Source: Paenibacillus taichungensis (GTDB lineage: Bacteria; Bacillota; Bacilli; Paenibacillales; Paenibacillaceae). From it: a stretch of DNA of 64,000 nucleotides. The stretch covers positions 62,001 through 126,000 of the forward strand of contig NZ_QEVW01000019.1 of NCBI RefSeq assembly GCF_003287275.1. The letters run 5' to 3'. The notes beneath the pieces are model-generated. The model ran no database searches, had not been told where the DNA came from, and saw nothing but the letters and a program-made list of their open reading frames with translations. A program made the position numbers and the translations under genes. Shown piece by piece: positions 26,072 to 35,280 of the stretch (the stretch's first letter is position 1; every line of letters begins with the position of its first letter).

Positions 26072-27457
26072 ATGAGTAAGCTTGAATCTGTAGATACGTT
26101 AGTTATTGGATCAGGTCCGGGAGGATATGTGGCGGCGCTGCGTTCTTCGCAATTGGGGATGAAGACGGCAATCGTTGAACGTAAACAGCTCGGCGGGGTC
26201 TGCACGCATGTGGGTTGCATACCATCCAAAGCATTAATTGCGGAATCACATCGCTATGATTTGTTCAGACAGTTCAATCAAGCTGGCGCAGAAGCGACAT
26301 TTAGGATTGCACAGGATTTTAAACAGGGGGTTGTGAATAAACAGGCAGGTGGCGTCCACTATTTGTTAAAAACTGCGGGTGTGACCATTCTCGAAGGAAA
26401 TGCCAGTCTGGTGGATGAGCACACAGCGCTGATTCAGCAAACTGGACAGGAGCAAAACATCTCTTTTAAAAACCTCATACTGGCAACGGGATCTCGCCCG
26501 ATTGAGCTGCCAGCATTTCCAGTTGGAGGTCGTATCTTGTCTTCCACAGAAGCACTGTCTTTGTCTGAGGTTCCGAGTAGTCTGGTTGTTATCGGCGGAG
26601 GATATATTGGTGTGGAGCTTGGACAGATGTATGCCAAATTCGGAACAAAGGTAACGATTCTAGAGGGTGGAGCACAAGTATTGCCCGGATTCGAGGCGGA
26701 ACTTACAGCACCTGTAGTCAAACAATTGAAGGCGGACGGCATCCACATCGTAACCGGAGCAATTGCTGAAAAGGTGGAGCAGAATGCTGATTCCATTACA
26801 CTGCATTATTCAAAAAATCAGGAGCAGTACCAGGTTACGGCAGAATATGTATTGGTCACAATCGGCAGGAAACCCAATACAGACGGCCAGTTAGGATTGG
26901 AACGCATAGGCGTGTCCGTAACGAATAAGGGACTGATTGAGACGGATGAACAGTGCAGGACGGTTATTCCGCACATTTATGCCATTGGAGATATTACGGC
27001 TGGTCCGGCACTCGCTCACAAGGCATCCTATGAAGCCAAAGTAGCAGCAGAGGCCATTGCGGGTCTTACCTCCAAAGTGGATTACAAGGTGATTCCGCTT
27101 GTCGTCTTTTCGGATCCGGAGCTATCCAGTGTTGGAGTAAGTGAGACTGAAGCCAAAGCACAGGCCATTCCGGTGATTATCGGAAAATCTTCTTTTGGGA
27201 TCAACGGAAGAGCATTGGCATTAAGGGAAATCGAAGGATTTGTGAAAATAGTGGCTGACCCGACCTCGGGAATTGTCATTGGTGCGCAAATCGTTGGCGT
27301 GGAGGCATCCACACTGATATCGGAGCTCGCACTTGCAATTGAAATGGGTGCAACCGTGGAGGATCTGGCCATGACCATTCACCCTCATCCCACTTTGGGA
27401 GAAGTGATCATGGAGGCTGCCGAGAACGCGGTCACCAAAATGAAAAAGCAAAAATAG
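26072..27457 (+). CDS. lpdA: Dihydrolipoamide dehydrogenase-like flavoprotein
   Basis: 461-residue pyridine nucleotide-disulfide oxidoreductase. FAD-binding GSGPGGY near the N-terminus, redox-active Cys 44 and Cys 49 in GGVCTHVGCIPSKAL, NAD-binding GGGYIGVELG near residue 180, second FAD motif IYAIGDITAGPALAHKA, and the C-terminal dimer motif HPHPTLGE with the catalytic His-Glu pair. This is full length for Lpd. No E1, E2 or lipoyl protein gene is nearby; instead the gene heads an operon with an exporter-like pair under a TetR regulator. It may serve a redox or detoxification role rather than a 2-oxoacid dehydrogenase; the symbol names the family, not a proven role. ATG 26072 has a GGGGG site. 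Confidence 0.85.
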   Translation: MSKLESVDTLVIGSGPGGYVAALRSSQLGMKTAIVERKQLGGVCTHVGCIPSKALIAESHRYDLFRQFNQAGAEATFRIAQDFKQGVVNKQAGGVHYLLKTAGVTILEGNASLVDEHTALIQQTGQEQNISFKNLILATGSRPIELPAFPVGGRILSSTEALSLSEVPSSLVVIGGGYIGVELGQMYAKFGTKVTILEGGAQVLPGFEAELTAPVVKQLKADGIHIVTGAIAEKVEQNADSITLHYSKNQEQYQVTAEYVLVTIGRKPNTDGQLGLERIGVSVTNKGLIETDEQCRTVIPHIYAIGDITAGPALAHKASYEAKVAAEAIAGLTSKVDYKVIPLVVFSDPELSSVGVSETEAKAQAIPVIIGKSSFGINGRALALREIEGFVKIVADPTSGIVIGAQIVGVEASTLISELALAIEMGATVEDLAMTIHPHPTLGEVIMEAAENAVTKMKKQK

Positions 27458-27505
27458 TCAACAAATTTGACTATACACGAGGATTGGGAATGGGAGAGAA
27501 AAAGG

Positions 27506-28138
27506 ATGAAGTTAAAAGCAGGTTTGTACATCGGAATTGCGGTGGTATTCATTGTTGGAGGTTCACTTCTGGCTGTTAAGGGCAAGGATGCTGTAAGTCA
27601 GGCCGAGAGCAGGAAACAAGGCTTACTTGAGGCAGAGCAAACGACATTGTTTTATCAGAATAGTCCTGGGGCGATTATAGAGGCTGGTGCATCTGCAGGG
27701 GACTCCGTGAAAGAAGGAGAGGTGCTGTTCAAAGTGAAATCAACTGGGGAAGGAGATGTGGATGTACTCGCACCGTATGACGGTTTGGTCGACCGCGTTA
27801 CTGTGAAGCAGGGAGATCAGGTACAAGCAGGAGTGCCGCTGGCGGTTCTGCAAAAAAATAATTACTATACGGACCTCTATATCCAGGAAAGTGAAATCCA
27901 AAAGCTTGAAGTGAATCAAAGCATTGATGTTCATTTTCCGTACTTGGATCAGCCAACACAGGTGAGCGGGGTGGTTACGTCCATCTCATCTGCCCCACAA
28001 TTCGCGAGCTTGCGCATGTCACGAGAAAAGGGGCAAGCCGATCTAAGTATGTTTTTGGTCCGAATATCGATGGATTCAAGTGCTGATTTGCTTCCGGGGA
28101 TGACAGCAGAGGTGAAACTTGATGAAATCACTGATTGA
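27506..28138 (+). CDS. HlyD-type membrane fusion (periplasmic adaptor-like) protein
   Basis: 210 residues with one N-terminal membrane anchor (about 5-25) followed by an extracellular biotinyl-lipoyl-like barrel-sandwich domain (GDSVKEGEVLFKVK... APYDGLVDRVTVKQGDQVQAG) and a beta-barrel domain ending LLPGMTAEVKL. The coiled-coil hairpin of Gram-negative adaptors is absent, as is usual in Firmicutes. It lies 48 bases after the lpdA-like gene and overlaps the permease gene by 17 bases, so the three should be co-translated. ATG 27506 is preferred over the upstream TTG because GGGAGAG precedes it. Confidence 0.8.
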   Translation: MKLKAGLYIGIAVVFIVGGSLLAVKGKDAVSQAESRKQGLLEAEQTTLFYQNSPGAIIEAGASAGDSVKEGEVLFKVKSTGEGDVDVLAPYDGLVDRVTVKQGDQVQAGVPLAVLQKNNYYTDLYIQESEIQKLEVNQSIDVHFPYLDQPTQVSGVVTSISSAPQFASLRMSREKGQADLSMFLVRISMDSSADLLPGMTAEVKLDEITD

Positions 28139-29294
28139 CGAGTGGAAGTACGTATCGGGAAGTAAGTATGTTCGATTGATTTTTATCGGCCCGCTTATTG
28201 CAGCCTTATTCTTTGGTTTAATGTTCTCGCAGAATCAAATTAGCAAATCGCCAGTTGTGATCATTGATGAGGATCATAGCGAATATTCACGGCAGTTGAT
28301 TTCCAAAATAAATGCCTCGCAATATATGAGCGTCAAAAGTGTATATGCGAGCCGAATGAGTCCGGAAACATTACTTGCTAACGAGCAGGCAGTAGCGGTC
28401 ATTATGCTTCCCGATCAATTGGGATTACGTCAACAGCAGGGAAAATCGACGAATATCGGCATCTTGATGGATAACACAATGCCTTCGGGGCTAACCGGAA
28501 TTCGGACCGCGATTCAGGAGATCATCCAGACGGAAAATATGACCCTTTCCATGACACGTCTGATTCAGAAAGGGATGGATGCCGAAACAGCTAAAGGAAT
28601 CGTATCGCCGTTATCCCTTCAACAGCGGATGCTGTTTAATCCAACCACCAGTTATGTCGGTTTTATGGTGCTAGGATTTGTAAATATCGTAGTATTGATG
28701 ATTACGACAAGCGCAGCAGGGTCGATTGCACCTCGGCTTCGTCAGGAAGGGAAACTGTTTGCAAACGGAACGTCACCTTTCCAGCTATGGATTCGGTGTG
28801 TACCCTACACTGTGTTGAGTTCGATTTCGCTGCTTCTATCCTATGGATTGTTAAAGCAAGTAGGGGGGATGCGGTTTGAAGCTGAGCCTTATCTTTTTAT
28901 CATTCCACTCGTTATTTATGCCTTTGCCTTGTCACTTCTGGGTATGTTGATTGGATACACAGCCAAAGACATATCGAAAGTAAGCCTACGAACCAGCTTT
29001 GTGTTGTATCCGTCCTTTCTAGCTACGGGAATTCAACTAACACCGCTGGCATTTCCAGAACCGTTCCAAATTTTCGCATGGGCACTACCGATGAACTGGC
29101 TTAACCGCTTGATTCGTGGAATGGCTTTTCGGGACGGAGCGCTTACAGCCTACAGTCTGGAGTTGGGGGCATTGCTGATTATTATTGGCGTTGTGTCCTT
29201 GCTCATGGGGTTACTGTTTTTGCGTGAAGGTAACAAAGTGTCTCCCAGCCGTGAACCACTTTTGAATGCAGATATATTGCCGAGCAGCAGTTAA
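28122..29294 (+). CDS. ABC-2 type transporter permease
   Basis: 390-residue permease of the YhgE/YbhR-like ABC-2 group: one membrane segment near the N-terminus (about 20-36), a large extracellular domain (about 40-175), then five membrane segments to about 375. It overlaps the adaptor gene and probably forms a complex with it. No ATP-binding subunit is encoded in the operon or anywhere in the window, so the ATPase must come from elsewhere or the complex works without one. With a TetR regulator this suggests export of a toxic or lipophilic compound. Confidence 0.8.
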   Translation: MKSLIDEWKYVSGSKYVRLIFIGPLIAALFFGLMFSQNQISKSPVVIIDEDHSEYSRQLISKINASQYMSVKSVYASRMSPETLLANEQAVAVIMLPDQLGLRQQQGKSTNIGILMDNTMPSGLTGIRTAIQEIIQTENMTLSMTRLIQKGMDAETAKGIVSPLSLQQRMLFNPTTSYVGFMVLGFVNIVVLMITTSAAGSIAPRLRQEGKLFANGTSPFQLWIRCVPYTVLSSISLLLSYGLLKQVGGMRFEAEPYLFIIPLVIYAFALSLLGMLIGYTAKDISKVSLRTSFVLYPSFLATGIQLTPLAFPEPFQIFAWALPMNWLNRLIRGMAFRDGALTAYSLELGALLIIIGVVSLLMGLLFLREGNKVSPSREPLLNADILPSSS

Positions 29295-29319
29295 ATGAAA
29301 AGATAAGCAGTGAAACGAA

Positions 29320-29359
29320 AACAGACGCACGGGAATCATTCCTGATGCGTCTTTCTGTT
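29320..29359 (+). terminator. Intrinsic terminator after the TetR-regulated operon
   Basis: Interrupted stem ACAGACGCA...GGGAAT / ATTCC...TGCGTCT-CTGT, then TTT. About 30 bases after the permease stop codon. Confidence 0.7.
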
Positions 29360-29464
29360 TAGTTACCGCAGATGACTTATAAAGATAAAGGTCCTTCTAG
29401 CGAAGGTTTTTTATATCGTTTATACTTGTAAGGCCAATTTACTTGAGGAGTTGTCTAACGAATC

Positions 29465-30637
29465 ATGAATAAAAAAGAAGTCGCGCATATACGCAAACAG
29501 TTTAAGATGGATCATGATCTACTGAATATTTACGATATTCTCAACGTGTATATTACAAAAGAAACGAACGAGATTTATCATTGGGAGCGACATCCGTTTG
29601 AACTGGTGGATAGAGAGAAGCAGGAGCTGTACATGGGCAATTTCAAAAAATTGCTGACAGGCGAGCTGGATCAGAAATTGTTTGAGCTGAGGTTCCAGGA
29701 GCAAGCGGAGGAGCCGGCTCAGGTGATGCTTCACCAAGCATTGGTAACAGGAGATCCGGAGGAGTGGCAGGACCTGATGCTTCTGTTGGTGGAACGAATG
29801 TTGGCAGATGCCAAGTATGAACGGGATATGGTGGTCACGTTTGTTCGTGGACAGTATTACTTGCCTACCAAGGCTCGAAACGATGAAGCGGAAGAGAGCG
29901 AGAAAAACGAAGTGTTCGCACATCCATTCATTCTGTGCAGTGTGAATTCCACGGAGAAGCAGCGGAAAACACTTTTGTTTGATTACGTGGAGAGAGAATT
30001 TAAGTACAATGTCATTGTAGATCCAGTTGTCAAATTAAGCACGCCAGAGCAAGGGTTTCTGTACCCCAGCGTGACGGACAACTACTCCGATGTAAACCGT
30101 GTTCTGTATTGCACGGGAAAATCCAATTTCCCGGACCCGCATTTTGTTGAAAATGTGTTGAATGGAGAACGGTCTGTGACAGCACTGGAAGAACGGGCGA
30201 TCTTCGAAGATATCGTGAAGGAAGTTGCCGGTGAACAGCTCGACTCAGCTACAATTGCACATGTGTACGAGGAGATCAACCGGGTTATCGAAATTAACGA
30301 AGAGTCACATGAAGAAGAACCTCCGAAGCTGGATTATAAAGATCTGGAACGTGTGCTGACCGCAAGCGGTGTAGAGGATCTGACATCGGAGAAAGTGGAA
30401 CGTGCATTTGAAACCATCGTCGACAACAAGAATTATGAAATGAAAGCGACCAGTGTTATGCCGAAGTTTACATCCAAGTCCATTAAGATTGAAACCAAAG
30501 TGGCTACGATTTCGGTTAGCCCACAAGACTTGAGATATGTGAAACAAGTAAATTTTCAAGGCAGACGGTGTATCATGATTGAAGTGGATGAAGATGTTGT
30601 AATTGAAGGGTTTACGCTTAATACGGAGACGCTCTAG
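29465..30637 (+). CDS. DUF4317 family protein
   Basis: 390-residue cytosolic protein matching the look of DUF4317 proteins of Firmicutes: MNKKEVAHIRKQFKMDHDLL at the N-terminus, FELRFQEQAEE, and a C-terminal RYVKQVNFQGRRCIMIEVDEDV. Acidic and helical, without signal peptide or membrane segment. Function unknown. A GAGGAG site lies 14 bases before ATG 29465, rather far. It stands alone between two terminators. Confidence 0.7.
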   Translation: MNKKEVAHIRKQFKMDHDLLNIYDILNVYITKETNEIYHWERHPFELVDREKQELYMGNFKKLLTGELDQKLFELRFQEQAEEPAQVMLHQALVTGDPEEWQDLMLLLVERMLADAKYERDMVVTFVRGQYYLPTKARNDEAEESEKNEVFAHPFILCSVNSTEKQRKTLLFDYVEREFKYNVIVDPVVKLSTPEQGFLYPSVTDNYSDVNRVLYCTGKSNFPDPHFVENVLNGERSVTALEERAIFEDIVKEVAGEQLDSATIAHVYEEINRVIEINEESHEEEPPKLDYKDLERVLTASGVEDLTSEKVERAFETIVDNKNYEMKATSVMPKFTSKSIKIETKVATISVSPQDLRYVKQVNFQGRRCIMIEVDEDVVIEGFTLNTETL

Positions 30638-30769
30638 GCGAATTGCGATTCATACGCAGCCCGCATGAGGATCGCATAGAACAGCATAATTTGGTTAGCC
30701 GGATGGTAATGGAGAAACCAATTTAAAGTCATTCGGCACCGATGGATGAATAGCAATCTGTTTCTACAA

Positions 30770-30812
30770 AAGCCCAAGCCTAAGGCATTATCGCCAAGGC
30801 ATGGGCTTTTTG
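30770..30812. terminator. Bidirectional intrinsic terminator
   Basis: Stem AAAGCCCAAGCCT.. / ..AGGCATGGGCTTTTT with T-tracts on both strands. It lies between the DUF4317 gene (plus) and the response regulator gene (minus). Confidence 0.8.
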
Positions 30813-30817
30813 CTGTT

Positions 30818-31936
30818 CTATGATTGTCGCAGCAATTGTCTGATATCCGCTGCCGGGCTGGAGCCAAGCTCCTCGGTAAGCAATTCCTCCAGCACCAGAT
30901 ACTGTCGCTGCGCTTCGGTTCTTCGTCCAAGAGAAAGATACAGCAGGATGATTTCACGGTGGATATCTTCCCGAATCGAATCAATCTGCAGGATACGTTC
31001 AAAATAATACAGCGCACGCAGCGGCTCGCCTTCCTTCACATGATAGTGAGCAGCAGTCTCCATCGTCTTGATGAAATCCAGCTCCAGCTGCCTGGACCAA
31101 GCGAAAGCCCACTCGTAGTGCCTGCCTTTCAGGAGTTCACCCGCGTACAGCATGTCCATTCGCTCAAAGAGCTCGGGGCAATGTGCCGATACCTGACGCA
31201 TCTGCCGGAACAAAGCCTCGAATTCATACAGATCGCAATTGATAGCTTCCCGGTCGATACGAATGCCGTTCCTGTCTTTTAAAATAATCGGAACGTCACT
31301 GTTGTCGCCGATAGCACGTCGCACATAGTACAGTGTAGAATTGATGTTCGTCCAGGCTTTCTGTGGGCTGAGGTCCTTCCACAACGTATCGGCCAGCGCA
31401 TCGCGACTGGTCGATTTTTTATACAGCAAGAAGGCGAGCAGTTCCTCCGTCTTGGGCGTTCTTAGCTTGAGGGGACTGTCTGCTCCGGCACCACCATACA
31501 CGGTGAACTCACCAAACATACGAACAGTCAGTTTAGGTTCCGTCATGGTTGGTTCAGGAGACGTGTTAGATTCGTGAAGCTTCTGCTGCAGCCGCTTTAT
31601 GCTGCGGTTCAGTCGCTCTGCTGTGACAGGCTTGATGACGTAATCAATAACGTCTTTGTCGAAGGCCTGCACTGCATATTCCTCGTATCCGGTCACCAGC
31701 ACGATTGGGAGCGAAGGGTGATGTTTGCGCAATTCACCAATGAGGTGCATGCCAGAGATGCGGGGCATCGTAATGTCCAGAAATGCCGCATCGAAGCTAT
31801 TCTCCACCGCGTAGGCGTAAGCTTCCTCCGGGTCGTGAAACGCACCACATACTTCGACTTCTCCACTTTCGGTAAGAATACGATTCAGTCGCTTGAGCGA
31901 CAAATCCTCATCGTCCACGATGATGACTTTCATCAT
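30818..31936 (-). CDS. Response regulator with winged helix and BTAD domain (locus 2)
   Basis: 372 residues with the same layout as the regulator at 11175: receiver domain (D8, D9, phospho-acceptor D54 in FLDITMPRISG, Lys in YVIKPV), winged helix (about 130-215: LLAFLLYKKSTSRDALADTLW), and a C-terminal BTAD domain (about 225-370). Start ATG 31936 follows a GGGGG site by 9 bases and overlaps the end of the kinase gene by 4 bases (ATGA), which couples their translation. In this locus the kinase gene comes first, the reverse of locus 1. It should regulate the divergent surface operon starting at 35281 or its own transcription; position is the only evidence. Confidence 0.9.
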   Translation of the reverse strand: MMKVIIVDDEDLSLKRLNRILTESGEVEVCGAFHDPEEAYAYAVENSFDAAFLDITMPRISGMHLIGELRKHHPSLPIVLVTGYEEYAVQAFDKDVIDYVIKPVTAERLNRSIKRLQQKLHESNTSPEPTMTEPKLTVRMFGEFTVYGGAGADSPLKLRTPKTEELLAFLLYKKSTSRDALADTLWKDLSPQKAWTNINSTLYYVRRAIGDNSDVPIILKDRNGIRIDREAINCDLYEFEALFRQMRQVSAHCPELFERMDMLYAGELLKGRHYEWAFAWSRQLELDFIKTMETAAHYHVKEGEPLRALYYFERILQIDSIREDIHREIILLYLSLGRRTEAQRQYLVLEELLTEELGSSPAADIRQLLRQS

Positions 31937-34900
31937 GTTTCATAACCCCCGTTCCCATCTGTGCCTATACGTTGATTTGGAAGATCAAATGTAATCCGCG
32001 TTCCCTCGCCGTCCAGGCTCTCCATCTGAAAATGTCTGCCATACAGCAGTTTCAACCTGCTGGAGATATTCCATAGTCCCACGCCTTTACTACCGTCCGT
32101 GGATTGCCGAATTTCGTCCATCCGTTGTCTGGTTATGCCAATTCCGTTGTCCTCGATGGTGAAGCGTGTTTCCGTATCATTCAGATTACGTATGGACAAC
32201 ATGACGCGACCTCCGCGAATGCTGGACATCAAGCCATGGCGAATCGCGTTTTCGATCAGCGGCTGTAGCGTGAGTGGTGGAATGTCCATGTTCCGGTCCA
32301 CGTCCGCATCCACGTCAATGATAACCTCCAGCCGCGTGCCGAAGCGGGCTTGCTCGATGGCTACATATGCTTCGATCATTTCCAATTCGTTCGTCAGGCT
32401 GGTTTTGGAATCGAGATGTTTAAAGTGCACGCTGCGTCGCAAGTAGCTTGATAACTGCAAAATGAGTTGTTCAGCCCGATTCGGCGCATCCACGCACAAT
32501 TCAGCAATGGCATTCAAAGCGTTATACAGAAAATGCGGGTTGATCTGTGACCGCAAAAAGGATATCTCCGCATCTCGCGCGGCCTGAACCGAGGCCTTCA
32601 TCCGTGTTAAACCGCCGATGCGTGCCAGCAATTCCTCCGATTCAAACGGCTTCGAGACAAAGTCATTAGCACCTTTCTCCAGGGCCAGCTTCAATTGATG
32701 GGCTTTGTTACTCGCCGTCAGCATAAGTACAGGCAGCTCGGAAGGGGAGAAGCGCTCCCTGATCCGTTCCAGCAATTCGTAACCTGACATGTCGGGCATC
32801 ATGATGTCGGCAATAACGAGATGCACGGCAGGAAGCTTGACCAGCAGCTCCAATACGGAAGGAGAACGGGTGGTTACCGCATAACTGTAACCCTCCAGCT
32901 TCAACAGATTTACAATTGTCTGCAAATTGGCCGAGTCGTCATCCACAACAACGATCCATTCGTCCCTTACTCCTTTCACAATGGAAGGCTCTTCGTACCG
33001 AAGCAGCCGATTACCAGCACCTTTAGGGGCCATGGCGAGAGGCAAAATATTGGACCGTTTCTCTCCTTTGCCATCGGCCAACGGAAAGGTCAGGATAAAT
33101 GAGGCACCCATGCCGGGTGCCGATTCCGCATGAATAGTTCCGCCGTGCAGCTCGACCAGCTTACGCGTAATGCTCAAGCCCAGACCGGTGCCCCCAGCAA
33201 CGACAGGTCCCGTATCCGCTTCCTGTTCAAACGGCAGGAAGATATGCTCCAGCTTGTCCGGACTGATGCCACGGCCGGTATCGACAATACGTATTTCCGC
33301 TTTGCCTTGAACAACCGAAGCAGTGATGATTACCGTTCCACGTTCTGTGAATTTGATGGCATTGCCAATTAGATTATGCATAATTTGAATCAAACGGTTA
33401 CCGTCCGCAAAGATGGGCGGAAAATGCGCAGGGATACGATTAATGAGCTCTACCTTTTTCGCGCCAAGTAAAAAGGAGTGCATACGCAAGACCGATTCGA
33501 CGAACGAGGACAGATCGGTCGCAGACCGATGGAGCGGCACGTCGCCATGTTTCATTTTGGAATAGTCCAGCAATTCATCCACGAGGTAGGTCAATCGTCT
33601 GCCGCTTCCCGTCACAATCGCCAGATTATGTGCCTGATTGTCGGTAAGCGGTCCTTCGGCACCTTTGAGCAGGCTCTCACTGATGTTCACGATCGCGTTC
33701 AGCGGCGTCTTCAACTCATGCGAGGTATTGGACAGAAAGTCATCCTTTACCTTGTCCAGTAGGAGCAGCTGGTCTTTGAGCGCATGGACTGTACGATAGG
33801 CCTCGAAGAACCGAAGTACGGCCAGAAACAGCATCAGGATGCTGAACAGGACAATACTGGCCTGCCCGATGTTCATATTTTCCTTGATGGAGATCGAAAA
33901 GAGGTTAATGTCAAGGCAATACAGTGTGATGCTGAGCAGAGCCGCATACCACAAAAAAGCAGACAATCGATCGCCATGCTCACTGGTCAGAAACTTTAAT
34001 GCGCATTGGTACAGCAACCACATCAGCATCAGCGTATATAGAACGATGACGTAGGGTGCAGCCAGCCCGTAAACTGAAATAGGAAGCAGTGCGATTATGC
34101 ATATATAAGCTCCGAAGATGAACAGTGTTAGAGCCGTGAGCCATCCAGACAGGATGCCTGTTCTGAATCGGTAGAAGTAAAAGATAATCAGACCGAGGCA
34201 TGCCACGGAGCAGAAATCTTTTATTTTATAGAGCGTGCTAAAGGAAATTTCGGGGCCTATCATGGCCAGCACACGTTCACTAATCATACCGTTGTAGAGG
34301 GCATAGAGCAGACAGATCAGACCTAGCAGCAGCAGGGAGTCGTCCCTGTTCCGATATAGTGCAGACCCTAAGTAACTAATCAGGAAAATGATTGAAATGG
34401 TAGCCAGTACAGCCAATGTACCGATTTCGACAGCTGTGCTGGTTTGATGTGTTTTCAGCATGGCCGCTTGTTCGCCAAAGAAGATGGGACCAGGAATCCC
34501 GGCGTCGGTGTAATCGTAGTTAGCTACACGAATCAAAATTTCAATATCCCCACCATGATAGGGGAAAAAGCCGATCTGGGGCGAATTGCCCGGTTGGTAC
34601 CCCGCGAGCTTTGACGCGGCATGCCCGTCTTCTAACAGCTTGCTGCCATTGATGTAGATTTCACTGGCAAAACGGATGTTCTTTTTTTTGATAGCGAGTG
34701 TGCCCTCAACAGGTACATTTTGCAAAACCAGTCGATACGTGGCGAAGCCGTTGGCGGGTAGCGATTTGCCATCCACTTCAAGCCCATTCCACGAGCCGGG
34801 AATATCAGCATACGCATCAGGTTCTCTCGTTTGCCCGGTCAGGTTTACAGATTCAGCAGGAAGCAAACGGTTCCAGTAAAATTCCCACTCTCCGTCCAGC

Positions 34901-35058
34901 TTGATCCGTTGGTCCTTTTCCGGGTTCCATGCGGAGAGGTCCAGAACGCCCTGACGGGCATCAAATGCCGCAGATTGCGGTTCCTTGATGGTGGATAAGA
35001 GCAGTACAGAAATGGCAAGCACGGCTGTCAGGACGACGCCTGATATTTTTAATAACAC
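31933..35058 (-). CDS. Hybrid sensor histidine kinase with two kinase modules (locus 2)
   Basis: 1041 residues, co-linear with the locus 1 kinase: signal anchor, extracellular jelly-roll domain (LDGEWEFYWNRLL), seven membrane segments, HisKA with His 447 (SHELKTPLN), HATPase_c (NLIGNAIKF, GTGLGLSI), receiver domain with phospho-acceptor Asp 751 (ADIMMPDMSG), and a LytS-type second kinase with His 842 (QINPHFLYNALN) plus its own HATPase_c (LIENAIRHG). The start is set at GTG 35058: AAAGGAG lies 10 bases upstream and the protein then begins directly with its membrane anchor. The open frame runs to 35139, but the extra residues have no ribosome binding site. A Spo0A-like box lies about 90 bases upstream. 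Confidence 0.88.
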   Translation of the reverse strand: MLLKISGVVLTAVLAISVLLLSTIKEPQSAAFDARQGVLDLSAWNPEKDQRIKLDGEWEFYWNRLLPAESVNLTGQTREPDAYADIPGSWNGLEVDGKSLPANGFATYRLVLQNVPVEGTLAIKKKNIRFASEIYINGSKLLEDGHAASKLAGYQPGNSPQIGFFPYHGGDIEILIRVANYDYTDAGIPGPIFFGEQAAMLKTHQTSTAVEIGTLAVLATISIIFLISYLGSALYRNRDDSLLLLGLICLLYALYNGMISERVLAMIGPEISFSTLYKIKDFCSVACLGLIIFYFYRFRTGILSGWLTALTLFIFGAYICIIALLPISVYGLAAPYVIVLYTLMLMWLLYQCALKFLTSEHGDRLSAFLWYAALLSITLYCLDINLFSISIKENMNIGQASIVLFSILMLFLAVLRFFEAYRTVHALKDQLLLLDKVKDDFLSNTSHELKTPLNAIVNISESLLKGAEGPLTDNQAHNLAIVTGSGRRLTYLVDELLDYSKMKHGDVPLHRSATDLSSFVESVLRMHSFLLGAKKVELINRIPAHFPPIFADGNRLIQIMHNLIGNAIKFTERGTVIITASVVQGKAEIRIVDTGRGISPDKLEHIFLPFEQEADTGPVVAGGTGLGLSITRKLVELHGGTIHAESAPGMGASFILTFPLADGKGEKRSNILPLAMAPKGAGNRLLRYEEPSIVKGVRDEWIVVVDDDSANLQTIVNLLKLEGYSYAVTTRSPSVLELLVKLPAVHLVIADIMMPDMSGYELLERIRERFSPSELPVLMLTASNKAHQLKLALEKGANDFVSKPFESEELLARIGGLTRMKASVQAARDAEISFLRSQINPHFLYNALNAIAELCVDAPNRAEQLILQLSSYLRRSVHFKHLDSKTSLTNELEMIEAYVAIEQARFGTRLEVIIDVDADVDRNMDIPPLTLQPLIENAIRHGLMSSIRGGRVMLSIRNLNDTETRFTIEDNGIGITRQRMDEIRQSTDGSKGVGLWNISSRLKLLYGRHFQMESLDGEGTRITFDLPNQRIGTDGNGGYET

Positions 35059-35145
35059 GAAATGCTGCTCCTTTAGTAGATTGGAAAAAAGCTCAAGTAT
35101 TCTATCGGCATTGTAAAGGATATCCATAGAAGGACGCAATCATAT

Positions 35146-35154
35146 TTCGACAAT
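35146..35154 (-). promoter_or_regulatory. Spo0A-box-like site upstream of the kinase gene
   Basis: Minus strand ATTGTCGAA, 8 of 9 bases to the consensus TTTGTCGAA, about 90 bases before the GTG start of the kinase gene. Confidence 0.4.
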
Positions 35155-35167
35155 TTTCTTCTGTTTA

Positions 35168-35195
35168 TTGCTTGTTTATTGTGATCCTATATACT
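35168..35195 (+). promoter_or_regulatory. Probable promoter of the surface operon
   Basis: TTGCTT (35168-35173), a 16-base spacer, TATACT (35190-35195). TGTTTATTG occurs twice (35162-35170 and 35173-35181) with an 11-base period over the -35 region. Confidence 0.4.
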
Positions 35196-35207
35196 GCGAA
35201 AGCAAGA

Positions 35208-35216
35208 TATGTCGAA
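35208..35216 (+). promoter_or_regulatory. Spo0A-box-like site in front of the surface operon
   Basis: TATGTCGAA, 8 of 9 to the 0A-box consensus, within TATGTCGAATGG (35208-35219), which is identical to the stretch at 15457-15468. It would lie just downstream of the predicted transcription start, a position suited to repression. Confidence 0.4.
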
Positions 35217-35280
35217 TGGGATCGGAAAAAGCGGCGAAAGACCTATCTTTGCGTGACTATGGGCTGATGGAGTTGAGTAA

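Noticed and set aside
32821-34904. Plus-strand open frames inside the locus 2 kinase gene
   Set aside because: They overlap a long, domain-complete gene and have neither ribosome binding sites nor recognisable domains.
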